Of a stretch of DNA of 64,000 nucleotides, positions 32,170 to 45,652 are shown one piece after another. Position 1 is the stretch's first letter. Each line of letters starts with the position of its first letter. The notes beneath the pieces are model-generated. The model made no database searches. It was not told the DNA's origin and saw nothing but the letters and a program-made list of their open reading frames with translations. The DNA is from Omphalotus guepiniiformis (lineage: Eukaryota; Basidiomycota; Agaricomycetes; Agaricales; Omphalotaceae). The DNA lies in assembly GCA_028554645.1 (NCBI GenBank), contig JAQOOI010000073.1, forward strand, positions 124,001 to 188,000. Reading direction: 5' to 3'. The translations under genes and the position numbers were made by a program.

Positions 32170-34227
32170 TCAATCGCGGCGTCTAATGATGATGTCAAAA
32201 GGCTTGATATGGCTGAAAGATTTCATATCATTAGTTATTCATGCATCGTGAACACCCAAAGGGACTGTACATACCTGGTTATTCCTTCGGTGAATTCGAC
32301 TACAGGCGCTTGCACACCCTCCGGTAATGTAATGTCGAATTTAGCCAGAATACGTGACATACAAAGCAAGAGTGAGGTTTCAGCGAATTGCATACCTGGT
32401 TCAATTAAAGGATCAATAAGGTACTCGTTCATCATTACCCACTGCCTCACTTACCAGGGCAAGTCCGACGTCCGAAACCAAAGGCAAAGCTCCGCGGGTC
32501 GAGACCGTTCCAGTGTACAGCGTCTGATGACTTCAGACTGTCCTCCGTTGGATTGCCAAGGAAACGGGAGGGATTGAACTGAAAAGGGTTCGGGAATAAA
32601 TCTGGGTCGTGCATGATAGCCCTGATCCATGACAGTATGAGAGAATTGCACCGCAATACGAGAATAGTTCTCCGCAACGTACCAAACATTCGGAATGACG
32701 GCGCTATCTTTAGGTATTTTATATGAGAGATAAACGTCATCTTCAATGACTTTGTGGGGGAGAGCTGGGGCAGAAACGGCGGTGAGATTCTTGTTTGAAT
32801 ACCGAAAATTCCCGAAAGTTCGAGTCCTACATACCTAGGTTTGACACCGGAGCATATCGCAAGACCTCCTTCATCACAGCATTTAGATAGCTGAGGTTTC
32901 CTAGAATTGGTATCGCGGCCGCCTCATGACAGCCTGCGTATTCATCTATTTCGGCTTGTGCCCGCTTTTGCACGTCGGGATGTAGCGCCATAAGCAGTAC
33001 AAACGACATCATTGCAGAAACGGTCTGATTCGATCTGTCAATGTCTGCGGTAAAGCGCATGTATGCTGATACGATGGCGTACCGTATCTGTAGCCCCAGC
33101 GTAAAGTCCGCCGGCAGTCCATTTTATTATATCTTCCTCCTCAGTCGTAAGAGTTTTCGAACTATTGTCTGGCTTTAAAAGCCGGGACGTAAAAGATTCA
33201 ACGTGTTTGCCTGTAGCCTGCGCAGATTCGGTCAGATACAACACTTTCGAATAACATATAACCAACCATTTGCGACTTTACCCATTCATGCGGCACGCCG
33301 GAAAGATAATCAAGTCGATCTTTCCATACCTCAGCTTGACGCTTGAAACCAGCAAAGGGGAACCAAGATGGAATGAAACGCACTGTTATTTTCTGCTTTA
33401 ATTTGACGAATTCAAAATTGGAGAATGGAGACTAGGCCTCACCAATAGGGTAGTAATCTACGAGCCAACGTCCGGGAGTCAAGGCCCAGCCCGAGATTTT
33501 TGTCGTTTCCTCAGCGAGATTGATGAAAGGGTCGTCTTCCTTGACAGTATAACCAAACGCCACTTTCATCATGACTGCGGCTGAATTTCTTTCGAATCCC
33601 GCCATATATCATGTTTCAGTTATTGCTTCCAAGAACAAAAGAGGATCAAAGTATTCACCTTCGCAAATGTTGCTCGAACTCTTGTGGTTTGATAGTCAAA
33701 CCATCCACAAGGACATCGGCTTCATCTTCCAGGAGAGGCCAATATTCTTTAATTGCTTGACCTGCCAGTCCTTGCGATATTAGTTTGCGATATTGAGAGT
33801 GCTTGCTATTTGTAGCTGAGATATTGAAAACTGAATTGCCTCGGCCACAAAGATCATGATACATCCATGACCTTGGGCGATCGGAATATGTGCCCGCGCG
33901 TTTAATCAAGAGGCTTCGAACCGAGTCGAGGTCATTGAGCACAACAATTCTTCGATTATATACACGAAATGATATTATTGGACCTGGATCAGTTTTGAGC
34001 ATGAACCTCGTCTGAGAATATGGATTGGACTTACTGTCATACTCTCGAGCCCATTCGGCATACCTCTTCCATGGCGCAGTAGATGAAAGTAGATTCCTTG
34101 CGCCCCAGAAAAAGCTACCTTTCGGTCCGGGTGGAAGTCCAAGGCTGCTTGGTGCATAGTAATGTCGACATATTAAATATAAGATAGATAATGAGCCAGC
34201 AAGAAGAAGAGCTATAGAAGAGTCCAT
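32170..34227 (-). CDS. Cytochrome P450 monooxygenase (505 aa)
   Basis: Ten exons on the minus strand: 34227-34035, 33983-33659, 33588-33443, 33382-33267, 33217-33083, 33024-32835, 32764-32683, 32621-32455, 32395-32275 and 32212-32170. The frame holds throughout, giving a normal 505 aa. An N-terminal membrane anchor (IALLLAGSLSILYLICR) is followed by the Pro-rich hinge LPPGPKG. The I-helix is GGLYAGATDT, the ExxR motif KEVLRY, the PERF-type segment FNPSRF and the haem loop FGFGRRTCPG. It should be an ER-bound haem-thiolate monooxygenase; the substrate cannot be told. The layout resembles basidiomycete P450s often annotated as O-methylsterigmatocystin oxidoreductase-like, a name that carries no substrate information. 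The stop codon is 109 bp from the duplicated flank of the retroelement. Confidence 0.92.
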
Positions 34228-37200
34228 GAATGACAAGGATAAAACTAATGATTTTTGGCGAGATTCCTTCACCTTAATATATGCGCGGGCAATTGACCGA
34301 ATCTGGATTCCTCACTGGAGTTATGAACCTGGAGTCATACCGTGCAGTACCCTTGTACTCTCTCCTGTCGCGTGTCACCTTGACGGATTCGTCGTTAATC
34401 CATAAAGCATTAGACAAGGAGACACGTATGTCAGGTTGCCGAGATAATCCAAGCGTTATTGAAAACCATAGTCGGATCAGGACATATGTACTTGAATATA
34501 GATTTCAGAACCCTATACCTCTATTCAGTGATGGTAATTTATATCACTGAGCTCCGAATACCTAAGACTCATACCTCTTATTTACCTGCAAATCTCGCCT
34601 TTCCATCTTCCAGCCATTCGGTGAGCTCATTGAGTAGTATTTATTGCTCAAAATTGAAGAGCGAAAGCGAAATGGAGAGTTCAATGTATCGGAGAGCTTG
34701 TACATGTATAGCCAGATAAGAGGGATAAATGGATATGTCAGAGTCTGTGGGGCCTCCACTGGTTTCCCCAACCCTTCAGCGTGAGAAAAATGTGATTTGT
34801 CCACAAGCTCGGGCTTATGATGGCGGCCCGGCTCAGTGTCCGTCGGATACCGAAGGATCAAGTATGCAGTATTTAGCAGTGCCATCGATTCTGTTTCTTC
34901 GTCAGTTAAATGTTTCGGATTCCTCTAGCTATGCTATTTCTTCCTACATTTCACATCTCTTTACCCAATTCTTATTACATGGTGATGACAAAAGTAATCT
35001 TTTGACTCCGATACCGAGACCGAGTCATGATGACCATACTCCATCAACGCGCCTTCCCAAACCACCAGTGTCTATATTTTGAGTTGAGAAGAAATTCTTG
35101 CCAGTGTACATTTTTGCATTAATACTCACAGGCGGTCAGGGACTTTGCAGTCGCGGCCTTTCAAGGATCAAGTGTAAATACCCTCACGCGATTACCAGTG
35201 CTCGACACCTGTAACTCGGACGATCATCTCATTCGTAAGCTTTGTAGGTCTAATGGGACGATCAATGACTGACGTCTACTGAATGACTAGCTTCCCGGGA
35301 TCCTTCGTCGAGTCACTTATGCTCCTGCGATTCCAGGCGTATTGGCAGTACAGTGTAAGTCGCCCCTGCTGGTCCGTGTGCAGTGTCGGGCCCCTTGTTG
35401 GGCCCCTTATGCTCCTCACGGGCTAGTACGTTGGTCATCCTTCTTGCTTTAGAGTGAAGTATCTGATCCGGTGTGGGACCTCAAGGTTCAGCCGTATGGT
35501 CACGAACATCATGAAATTAACTACACTTATCGAAAAGATTTCTTCTCTGCACGGAAGTTCATTCCCGTATTGTGCTCCTGCCACACCATCGGATCTGTTA
35601 CAAAGTGTGAGAATACATCATCAAAGGAAAGTAACCATTCGACATACCACATGCTAGCTAAGATCCCGCGAAAGGTGTATACGTTTCGGCGTCCGAACTG
35701 CGCCTAGATTCTCTACACGGCAAAGTTCAAGTGAGCTCGAAACTAACCCAAGCGAATGCGTTTGAGAGATGCGCTTGAGGTTTGAACAAGTACCCTTGAG
35801 GCAGCTGAGAAACCCGGCTCTTCCTAGCTACCGAATTCTGATTCTTTCGCCGTTTTTGGCGGACCATCATGAGCTTCGAAAGGTCCTGACAGTGTTGTTC
35901 GCAAATTGAGAATGTGCGGAACCTGGAATCTCTGTGTGTCGTTCTTTCATATCCGAGTCTACACGCAGTGAGTGGCAACTGGCAAAAAAAAATGCGTCCA
36001 GTGCGGACACTTCACCCCGAGCTGAATCAACGCTCGGAGACCTGTTGAACTGAAAGCTGCCTTGTAACGAAATTATGTGTCAGTCATTGGCATCCAAAAG
36101 AAAGCCGTACATACCTAGCGTCATTCCGGCAACCGCACTGTGCCAGATGTTTTGTTTTGCAATATATTCAGTTCAATTGTGATGTTCGATGCGAAAAAAA
36201 TTTCCTGATATTTTGGTTCGATCAGGCTTGACATCCATCATAGTATTTATCACCTCACAGTCTCCGTATACAGTTATCATACCAATAGACGTTGGGCGCG
36301 TTCCTTTCAAAATAGACCGGGTATTGCAAGACCCTTGAGCCGTTGAATTTCAAGACGGCGGATATAACGATCGGAAGGCTTACCAGATAGGGCTCCTCGT
36401 CGCTGAATCCAAATATAAATCTTTCCGAATTTTGCGCACTTCTAGTTTATATATGATGAAACTCTGTAGAACGTTGGTTGCCAGTGTATGACTCGTGACA
36501 ACGTACTGGATATCGTACCTTGGGCCACACAATCGCAGTAGACGCTAGGACATCCACACAAAAACAACTGAAAAGGATATTCTAATGTGGTACGATAGCT
36601 GGTTGCAATCGTTGATATGTCCTGTGCTGTGCGGTCCTGCTGCGCCTGACTCCAGCTTGTCACCCGCCAAGCACACCCGCCAAGCACGGATAGAATGAAA
36701 AGACGAACGAGAGGAGCTAGAAGCAAGAGTGAAATTTATCCAGGAGATTGGTACCGTAGACCAATCATCCCAAGATTCATCGACGTCCGACGCCAGTCGG
36801 TCAGAACGGCGCCCCACTCCACACCGATATATCCCGCAATAGCCACCGAACACAATAAGACCAGTGATACCTCCGAGCTCATGTTTTTCGTCGTTGAGAT
36901 TTTGAGCTACAGCACTGGCGGAGGAAACAGAAGAGTAAAGTCCCTCGTCGGCATTCGGACCGTGCGGACATCGGCGCGTAGTTTCATATCTCGAAGATCT
37001 GTTGATGGAGATATGTTCGATTCATTAGTGTTCAACCATATGTGGGACACCCACACGTTAAGACTCGTAGACCTAGACCCCCAACGCTATGTATGTCCCG
37101 CGCGCACCTCAAGGTGTATAGGAATATGGGTCCCCACAATTCGAAATGCGGTACAAACGTTGCCCTGAGAGGACAAATCCATTGTCAAATGTCGAACGAT

Positions 37201-40027
37201 TCGCGTTGTGGTGAGTCACTCACCCATCACAGTCCGAGTCATTCACATACATCCAAATTTCTTCACTGAAGACAAGCCGAATATTGCGGACATGTATAAC
37301 CAGGTCCCGAGTCAAGGGTGACATTGCCCTGTAAGGAGATCACAAACAAATGTCCATCTTGTGATGAGCCACTTTTCGATTCAGCGTCTACTGGGTGTGA
37401 GCGCTAAACGTAAATGTCAATCGCCGTACTGAGCGCTAAAGTCGACTCTTGAGCTTAGTGGCTGACTGAGACCGTCACGACGCAAATCGAGCATCAGCGC
37501 TGAAATCGATACACGACACGGAGATCGTCTCACCTCAGTTCGAGACTTCGAGCGGCATGTACAACCGCCAGCGCCAAGAAGGAAATTCCAGTGAAGCAAA
37601 AAGGTTTTATCAATCTTCACTACGCGGTGCAATCATCGCGCATCAATCAGTCTCCCTCGTGGTCGCGGAAAGACGAAAATGTAGCGCTTACTGCGTTACA
37701 GTAGTTTTCGTTATTTGCATCCTCCTCCCCTTTGAATGAACCAGTACGGAAGAAAATTTCGGTTTTCATCTGAAGTCTCGAACCGTGTTTTGAAGCATGT
37801 AGTTTGAGATGGTAGGAGCCTGAGCAGATTGGACTGCCGACAATATGTTTTTGTTCCGGACAATGAAGGTTATTAGAATGATCAGATTCATAAAGAGTCG
37901 GAGGGAAGTTACATAGATGATTAGAAACGACTCCGAAGCCTTAGAAAGGTCGTCGGCTAAACGACTGAAGTTCCCACGCAATGATTCGCTGCAGCAACGA
38001 TGCGGCCCCTTCAATTAACCTGAAGATAACCTCGACGATAGGTGTCCAACGTCCACTGTTTGTGTATTTTGCGACTCTGCTTGCACGCGATGTTCACGAA
38101 ACCCCACAGATTGAATTGAAGAAGCATATTTCGAGGTTGAATGGATTCGAAAGTTGGATGACGATGGACACTCAGTGAAACGCGCAAAGTGGACGTCGTG
38201 TGTGCTTCTTCTTATTTCTTCTTCGCAATATCTTCATATATGCTAACAAAATGACCTTCAGAACCGATTTCTCACGCGACTGGTCGAGGGACGTGATCTC
38301 AGGCAAATTTCTCTCGATTCCAGCCTGCAAGAGTCAAGGCTCGATAATTTCGTGGCCAGCACTAGTACTGCAAGCTTGGACTATACCCAGGAGGAACCCC
38401 TTATTTCAAAGGTTATCGCCTAGTACGTTCCCCGATGACACTTGCCACGGTTTGTCTAATCTATTATAGGATGTACTGGCGTTCTACCGGATTCTCTGCT
38501 AGCAATGCCACTACATTTCTCTCAATCTCTTCCCCCTTGGCCCTCATACAAGTCCCCTCTCATGTTGGTGGTACCCGTGCCGTCTGCAAGCTTGAGAGAT
38601 AGGCCACTATAATGGCCGGTGAAGTGTACTGGACATGGAGGAGGCGCGCGCTGGAAGGAGCTGTGCCTTTGGTTGTTTGATGACCATGCTGAAGCAGGAG
38701 GTGATGGGACACCGTATGGACGTGGTTCCAGGCGTACGGATGTCCTGGAACTCTATACCATGTCCGCTATGGTTTACGTGCGGTCCTTCACTCGTTGAAC
38801 TCTCATAATATATGCTGCAAAGGGGTCATATTCTGGCGGTCAAAAGGTACGTATTCTTGCTTTATTGAGTTACGATCAGTTCCTGACAGCTTCCATACAG
38901 GAGCAATATCATGACTTTGTCCCTTTGGGCGCTTTCCAAAAGTGAGTTTTTATCCATGTAACCGCGAGCAAGTTTGACATACCTTTCTCGCCAGGGGCGG
39001 TGTGGTTTCAATCAGTTCGGTCGAATTGAACTGGGTCTTGGACTCATAAAGCCGGCTTCCACTTCCCCAACCTGCGAAGTTTTTGCAGTGTTTTTCTCTG
39101 GGAAAGAGGGTTTCCAGTACATCAATGACCGCTCACTCGGCAACTATTCGATATACATCGAATACAGTTGTTGTTGGACCGCGTTGCCGAGAACTTGTGA
39201 CAAGATCGTTAACAACATTGTTGGATCCAATGAAACAGGTCGATAAGGCACGGAAAGGTCAGTCAAGAATCATGATGTTTCCAAGATGTCACCGATTGCA
39301 TCGTTTTCGACCCGGCATTCAAATAATTACTGATTGATATATTCCACAGAAAAGATGTTCACCGCGGAGAGCCGCGGTGGCGACGGGCAGGTGATCTGCC
39401 TTTGATGTGCTGGCTTTCAGGCTGTCACGGAGGCACACTGAATAACCAAATGCTGTTCGAAGCCGTTCCGTGTCGTACTCCGGACTGCAGTTCCCGGTGG
39501 TTTAGCTGTTTTGAGCAATCCCTCGATTGCTTGGATGCATGTCATCCGAATTCGGAGAGCATTCCTTTCCTTTCGGCTTTCGGTGGGACCTAGGCTGGCA
39601 GGGGCTGGCCTGATTAGTTTCTTGCTTCCAAGGTCCATACATGCCATCGAGTTGGCACCTGATTGTTCAAGAGGAACAGTGAAAGAAATCTTGACCTGAG
39701 TCATGGCTGGGCAATGTCAAGGTACGGAGCTTCCTCTTGGCTTTGAGATGGCTCAATAATTCAATGTCGACCTCGACCCGCCTATACGTTAGGTCTGTGA
39801 TCGGTATTCAACAAACGTCGTTGGGCCTAGGCATATTTCGGTGTTTCGTATTGTTTCCTCCTGCAGAAGGTTTCGACGGATTCGACCAGAGGGTGGATGT
39901 TAGGACAAAGATTTGCTGCGACGAAACAAAAGGAGAGACATGCTGATGTAAGGGGATGTTCTTAGAAGTTGTAACGGGTGACTCACTCCACACTTCCTTC
40001 ACCACGACCACTCCTCTAGCTCCTACC
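34228..40027. other. Long gene-poor stretch
   Basis: About 5.8 kb with only short open frames. Two minus-strand frames have some protein texture. One starts at 36882 (MSSEVSLVLLCSVAIAGYIG, a possible signal or anchor), and one is 39704-39417. Neither could be extended with credible introns. AGCGCT palindromes occur at 37400, 37432, 37496 and 37683. Confidence 0.45.
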
Positions 40028-41350
40028 ATGGCATTACGCTACATCACATCTTCTTTTGTTTCGAAGGAAAACACCCTCAGGAGCAGCGTCCGCACCGACG
40101 AAAAACTCCGCGACGTCGTGATTGAGACCAGGGGTCACCTTCGGGATCATCTTCATCTTGAGGATAGCGACTTGGAACAGAATATAGAGGCCGTCAAAGT
40201 GATTCGTGAGTCCTCTTACACTGTAATTAAAAAAACCAAGAATCTTTCTCATAAAAGCCTGACCAGTGTCAAACCCGTCTCCTATCAACGAGATTCGCCT
40301 GGATGCACTCATTGAAGAAGTTTGCCCTTGGCCTCAAGACACTCTTCAACTCATATATTCCGCCCCGATACCGACTGAGTCGGTGCCAGCCTCTGTATCT
40401 TCCCTATCCTCACTGAAACCTGACCCCCGAGTACGAGGGGTTTCAGGTCCATGTTTCGATTGGCCGGAGGAGTCAAGACTGAGTGTAGAGGATCGTCGCA
40501 AGGCTGAGGAAGGTCGTGAAGCATGGTATCGCCAGGTTGCAGAGGAGCGTCGCAAGGATGAGGAGAATCGTGAAGCATGGGCTCGCCAGGATGCAGAGGA
40601 GCTTCGCCAGGCTGCAGAGGAGCGTCGCAAGGATGAGGAGAATCGCGAAGCATTGGCTCGCCAGGTTGCAGAGGAACGTCGCAAGGCTGCAAAGGAGCGG
40701 CTCAAGGCTGCAAAGGAGTGGCGCAAGGCTGCAGAGGAGAGGCGCAAGGCTGCAGAGGAGCGTCTGGCTGAGGAGCGTCGCCAGGCTGAGGAACTTCTGA
40801 GAGAGGAGCACCGCAAGAATTCGAAGAATTTTTACAAGGCTATGGATGAAGATATCAACAGGCTTAAGGAGGTGATTAAAGCATCCCACGACAAACTGCA
40901 TTCTCTCGTCACCATTGTAAGCCAACGTGTCAGTATTCCATCAGTTCTGGTGTACTCTTTCTACCCACTCACTGTACGAAATAGGATCCCGAGATTGCCG
41001 ATGATATCATGCACCACAATCTCGTCTGCCATGCAGAAGCGAAGGTAGCTCGGGCTCTCAAACCTGATCTACCTGAAGGCCAGGACAAAGAAGCTCGTTC
41101 ATGGTTCCGTTCCATGATCCAAGGCGAGTCAATTCAAGAACGTACACAGTTCCTTCGAAGACTCCTTGAGGAACGGGAGGACGTGCAGTTTTCTATACTC
41201 CTGGAATCAGAAGAAGCACTAGCTCTGCTGGCCACAGCCAGGAAGGGTAACATTCTTGGCCATCACTACTCTGATTGTGAATTGGACGTAGACTTCCTGA
41301 CGGAGGATCTACGAGACTTGCATCATTATATTTCCTTACCTCCATCATAG
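40028..41350 (+). CDS. Coiled-coil protein, family member A (397 aa)
   Basis: Exons are 40028-40205, 40267-40916 and 40985-41350. The N-terminal 60 residues (RYITSSFVSKENTLRSSVRT, then a conserved LRDHLHLEDSD) and the block VCPWPQDTLQLIYSAPIP are shared with the paralogue at 56095. Residues about 105-215 are a highly charged repeat array of EERRK, EENREA and AEERRKAAE units, surely coiled coil. The C-terminal part (HAEAKVARALKPDLPEGQD, ESIQERTQFLRRLLEER, ILLESEEALALL) is again conserved with the paralogue. No catalytic motif is visible. The N-terminus could be a ubiquitin-like header by its length, but that is a guess. Function unknown. Confidence 0.72.
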
Positions 41351-41626
41351 GTAGATTGCCCCTCTACTTGACACGCCTCTTTTAAATCTTTTCTACTACG
41401 TCTATATTTTCAGTAATACAAACAGCCCCTCCTCTCCCCCAACGCTGATTCTTGCACCAGCCCTTCCGGGACCAGCCGCAGTCCCGGCGAAAATGATGTA
41501 CTTTTGTACCTGCCGAACCGTACATCGGAATAAAGCCGGTGTCGCAGCACGTGGTCCCAAACGGACTCCTAACTTACTTTTACTTCTCTTTACAAAACAT
41601 TCGTATCGTCCTCATTTCTCAACAAC

Positions 41627-43523
41627 ATGCAAATCGAATACGATGCTCAAGTTAAAAAGTTCAACGCTCTTCCCCGAAAACCCATGACACCCTCTGGTAG
41701 AGTGCCCAACCATTGGCACTTTGACCTACGCTACATTTCTCTGGAGCCGCCATCTCATATCCTGTTCATCTTTCAAGTCGAAAGTGAATATGCTCACGTA
41801 GAAAGGCTACCACTTAACCTCTCTTTTTCTGCGTCTGGAATCTCCTTTTTTCCTGAAACGGGGAAGGAGGCCGCACCGGAGGTAGCCAGAGCTCTTATTC
41901 ACTCCTTTTTGAACGGTCTTGGTGGTGGAGCAGCTGCGCCTCTCTATGCACCATGGAAATTGACTACCGAAGATCCTTCACTTGCTACTGCTGTTGGAGC
42001 AGAGTTCAAAAGGATTGGCGTACGCCCCGAGCTGTGTACGATACACAAAGTATCTGGGCGTACTCCTGCTGCAGCGCAGTCTGCCTTCAAACGACTTTAC
42101 GATGCCATAAAAGCACAAGCCGGAATTGTTCCGCCTGCTAGTCTCGCATTCGAAACCCCGTCCGCCATCATCTTTCGCCCTAAATCGGAATATCGTGAAA
42201 TTCGAGAAGGAAAAAAAGAGGAATTCGAGGCGACCTTGGAATACTCCAGTCGGCTGGATTCTGGCCGTCCAGGTACAGCGGAACGTGATCACGATGTACA
42301 GAGTCATATTCGAGGGCAGATTCAAATGGTCACTCGATTGATGAATGAAAAGCCCACGGATGATGTACGAAAGGAAGCTGATTCCGGAAATGGGATGCTT
42401 GCGATTGATTATGCTCTCAGGTGAAAAACGTCGATTTCTTGATACAATTCCCTCGCTCTGAATCTTCGTCTGTTCTTTCTTTAGATTACAGTATGGTATC
42501 AAATGCTCCGACGTTCCAGATCGTGCGGTGATCCGGGAGTATCTCATAAAGGCCATCACAAGTCCCACTTCCAACGCTGCTACTAAATCCATTGCTCATT
42601 CCCTTCTCCTTGAATGGTACCTTAATGCTTTCAAACCTGGGTTCGGATGCCCTACTCGCTATGTGTTCGCTGCAGCCCATCATGCTAATCAAGCTGTCGA
42701 GTTGGCGTCGGGTAAAGCCTCACCTGCGGTCCTCATGTTCGGGTTCAGGGATCTGGAACATACGGCCAAGAAGGTGATGCAGCTGTATGCCCAATTTCCG
42801 AGTCTCTGGAAGGCCCTTGAGAAGAGGAAGAAGGAGGTTGAGCAAGAGAGGCTCAGAGCGCAGCATAAGAAGATGAAGGCCCCTAATCGCTATCGTTGTG
42901 CCAATGTTGGTTGTCCAGTTCAAAGTGATAAGGGTAACATGCTTTCTCGATGTGAGTAACGCTATCTCTTTTTTCTCCTTGGCCCTGCCCTGACCACATC
43001 CTGGTAACAGGTGCCGGAAGATGTGATCCTGATGTAAAGCCCAGTTATTGTAGTAAAGCGTAAGTCCTACTTGATCACATTCCTTTGAAGGTGCACTCAT
43101 TCCTTCGTCGTTTTCAGATGTCGTAAGTCTACAATCCCTTCACCACGTCCCACTGATACATATATCTCAACCTCCGCTTCTCTGTAGAGAAAGAAGTGAG
43201 AATTCACAGTTCCCCTAATACTCACGATCATTACTCATTTTCATTCTCTGATGTGATAGGACTGGCCCAACCACAAACCTTTCTGCAAACCCGGAATGCC
43301 TTGCTCGGTTATTGACCCGACTCCTGACTATGGAATGTCCTCCAGCAAGGATGGTGCTATCAGTATACCTATTGTCGGGAAAGATGGAAGCACGACGTTC
43401 ATCTCCTCTTCAACCCTCGATGCAGAGAGTCTCAAGGAAGCGAAGGAGTACATCGAGCAGAATGGTTTGAGCGACTTGAGTTACATGCCGCCGCACACAA
43501 TCAATATCAGTAAGGTGGAGTAA
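41627..43523 (+). CDS. MYND zinc-finger protein, copy 1 (528 aa)
   Basis: Exons are 41627-42420, 42485-42951, 43011-43059, 43118-43122 (5 nt), 43188-43195 (8 nt) and 43260-43523. The first 265 residues form an uncharacterised conserved region (FDLRYISLEPPSHILFIFQ, SGISFFPETG). The second part (LQYGIKCSDVPDRAVIREYL, AAAHHANQAVELASG) leads to a MYND-type finger at about residues 415-465 with Cys spacing Cx4C, Cx3C, Cx3C and Hx3C, ending CQKEDWPNHKPFC. The two tiny exons encode part of the CQKE segment. MYND fingers usually bind Pro-rich partner peptides; the rest gives no enzymatic clue, since SET motifs are absent. The C-terminal 75 residues are identical to those of the pseudogene copy 4. Confidence 0.82.
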
Positions 43524-43727
43524 GATATGAGACACAAGGAGAAGTAGCTTGGGTCAAATATTAATAATTTATCAGCGCTGTAGGCAAACACGACGTGTAC
43601 TTCGTACAATTTACGTTTTTTTAGGTTCATCGAACTGTTCTGACCGTGGCTGTGCATTTTAGAAGCCTCTTTGGCTCTTTCCTCTTCACCGTCAACATCT
43701 TCATATCTGGCATTATATCTCTTTAAC

Positions 43728-45652
43728 ATGGTCGAAAACAATGCTCAAATCAAAAAGTTCAACGCCCTCCCACGAAATCCAATGGTACCCTCCGGAACAG
43801 TGCCCAATCAATGGCACTTTGACCTCCGCTACATCTCTATAGACCCACCATCTCATATCCTATTCATCTTCCAATTCGAAAGTCAATACACTCACTTAGT
43901 GAGGCTACCTCTTAACGTCGCACCTGGTGCTTCCGGAATATCCTTTTTTCCTGAAACAGGGGAAGAGGATGCACCAGAGATAGCTAAAGTTCTTATTCAC
44001 ACCTTCGTGAATGGTCTTGGTGGACAGTTGCCTCCTTTTGCTCCGTGGAAGTTGACTACGGATGATCCTACACTTGCTACTGCCCTCGGAGTAGAGTTTA
44101 AAAGATTAGGCGTGCGTTCAGAGCTGTGTATTGTCCACCATATGCCATTGGGGGACACTGTTGCCATGGCTCAAATCGTCTTCGAGGATGTTTATAGGAT
44201 TATGAAGGCTACACTTGGGATGGTTCCACCTGCTAGCGATGCATTGGTTCCTCCGCTTGCAATCATCTTTCTACCAAAGTCGGAATATCGTGAAATACGA
44301 GAAAAAGAAGAAGAAGAAGGCGAGGAGGACTCGGAAGGAGAAAATTCGCATAACGACTTCAAGGCTGCTTTGAAGCACACTAATCGACTTGTTTGTTGCC
44401 GTCCAGAAGTGTTCGAGCGTCCCTACGATGCTAAAAAATACTGTGGAAAGTTGCAACAGTTGGTGACTCAATTGATGGACTCTGCGAAATCTACAGAAGA
44501 TGTACGAAATGAAGCGGATTCGGGCGCTGGTAATGATAGTGGGATGTCTGCGATTGACTATGCTCTCAGGTAAGAAAAACCGATTTAGTTTTCTGCTGGT
44601 ACAGTTTACTCATTTGTGAAATACGGTCGCTTTGCCCAGATTGCAATATGGATTTAGATGTTCCGACGTTCCAGACCGTGCGGTGATCCGGGAGTACTTC
44701 ATCAAAGCTATCATGAATCCCAATTCCAATCCAACTACCAAATCCATCGCTCACTCCCTTCTCGTTGAATGGCACGCGTACCCTTTTAAACCCGGATTTG
44801 CACTCCCTGCTCGATACATGTTCGCTGCATCCCATCACGCCAATCAAGCCGTCGAACTGGGATCGGGTATAGCCTCGCCTCAAGTCCTTAACTTTGCTTT
44901 CAAGGTTCTGGAAAATCTGGCACCGACGGTATCACAGTTGTATATCCAATATCCGAGTTTATGGAAAGCTCTTGAGAATAGGAAGAAGGAGATTGAGAAG
45001 GAGAGGTTTAGTGTGCAGATTAAGAGAATGAAAGCTCCGAATCGATATCGATGTGCTAATGTGGAATGTCCGGTACAAAGCGATAAAGGGAGTATGCTTT
45101 CGAGATGTATGTTGTGTCGTTATTTTTTTGAAACCCCTTTGCTATGTATTAACTTATTATTACCCCTTGTAATATTAGGTGCGGGAAAATGTGATCCTGA
45201 TGTGAAGCCGAGTTATTGTGGTAAAGAGTAAGTCCCGCTTAATTATGGTCAATCGCTGTGCGCTTATCGCTTCGGTTTTTTTTTAGCTGTCGTAAGTTCA
45301 TGTTCTCGGGACTTCTCTACCACGTCTGACTGATCATTGACTCCAATGCTCTATATAGAAAAATCCGTAAGATCTCAGGTCTTCCTAGTAATTCATCCAC
45401 CATCACTCACTCATATTTCCTCCCGCCCCGCAGGACTGGCGGAACCACAAACCATTCTGCAAACCCGGCATGCCTTGTTCCGTCATCGACATGTCCCCAG
45501 ATTACGGAATCTCGTCTACCAAGAATGGCGCTATTAGTGTTCCTATCGTTGGAGCAGATGGACAGACTAGGATTTTATCGTCTTCGACACTTAGTGCGGA
45601 GGATCTTAAAGAAGCAAAAGAGCGAATTGAGAAGAGGGGAAGAGGGGTGTGA
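43728..45652 (+). CDS. MYND zinc-finger protein, copy 2 with frameshifted tail (529 aa)
   Basis: Exons are 43728-44569, 44640-45106, 45179-45227, 45287-45291 (5 nt), 45359-45366 (8 nt) and 45434-45652. The start is the first ATG (MVENNAQIKKF); the longer frame begins only with TTG. The architecture is as in copy 1: FDLRYISIDPPSHILFIFQF, SGISFFPETGEE, then the finger RCANVECPVQSDKGSMLSRC followed by CQKSDWRNHKPFC. Near 45635 a short direct duplication (AAGAGGGG twice) plus a nearby 1-nt deletion shifts the frame relative to copy 3. The protein therefore ends KRGRGV and loses about 17 residues; the lost sequence is still readable in the next frame up to 45707. Confidence 0.8.

Noticed and set aside
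36545..36882. Possible minus-strand membrane-anchored protein starting at 36882
   Set aside because: The anchor-like start is followed by a stop after about 45 codons, and no exon chain could be supported.
39417..39704. Minus-strand 95-codon frame
   Set aside because: Some protein-like texture but no motif, partner exon or paralogue.
40346..40925. Minus-strand Ser/Arg- and Leu-rich open frames
   Set aside because: Shadows of the GAGGAGCGTCGC-type coiled-coil repeats of the plus-strand gene.
43671..43727. N-terminal extension of MYND copy 2 (and the matching one in copy 3)
   Set aside because: The extended frame begins with TTG, and the first ATG aligns with the start of copy 1.
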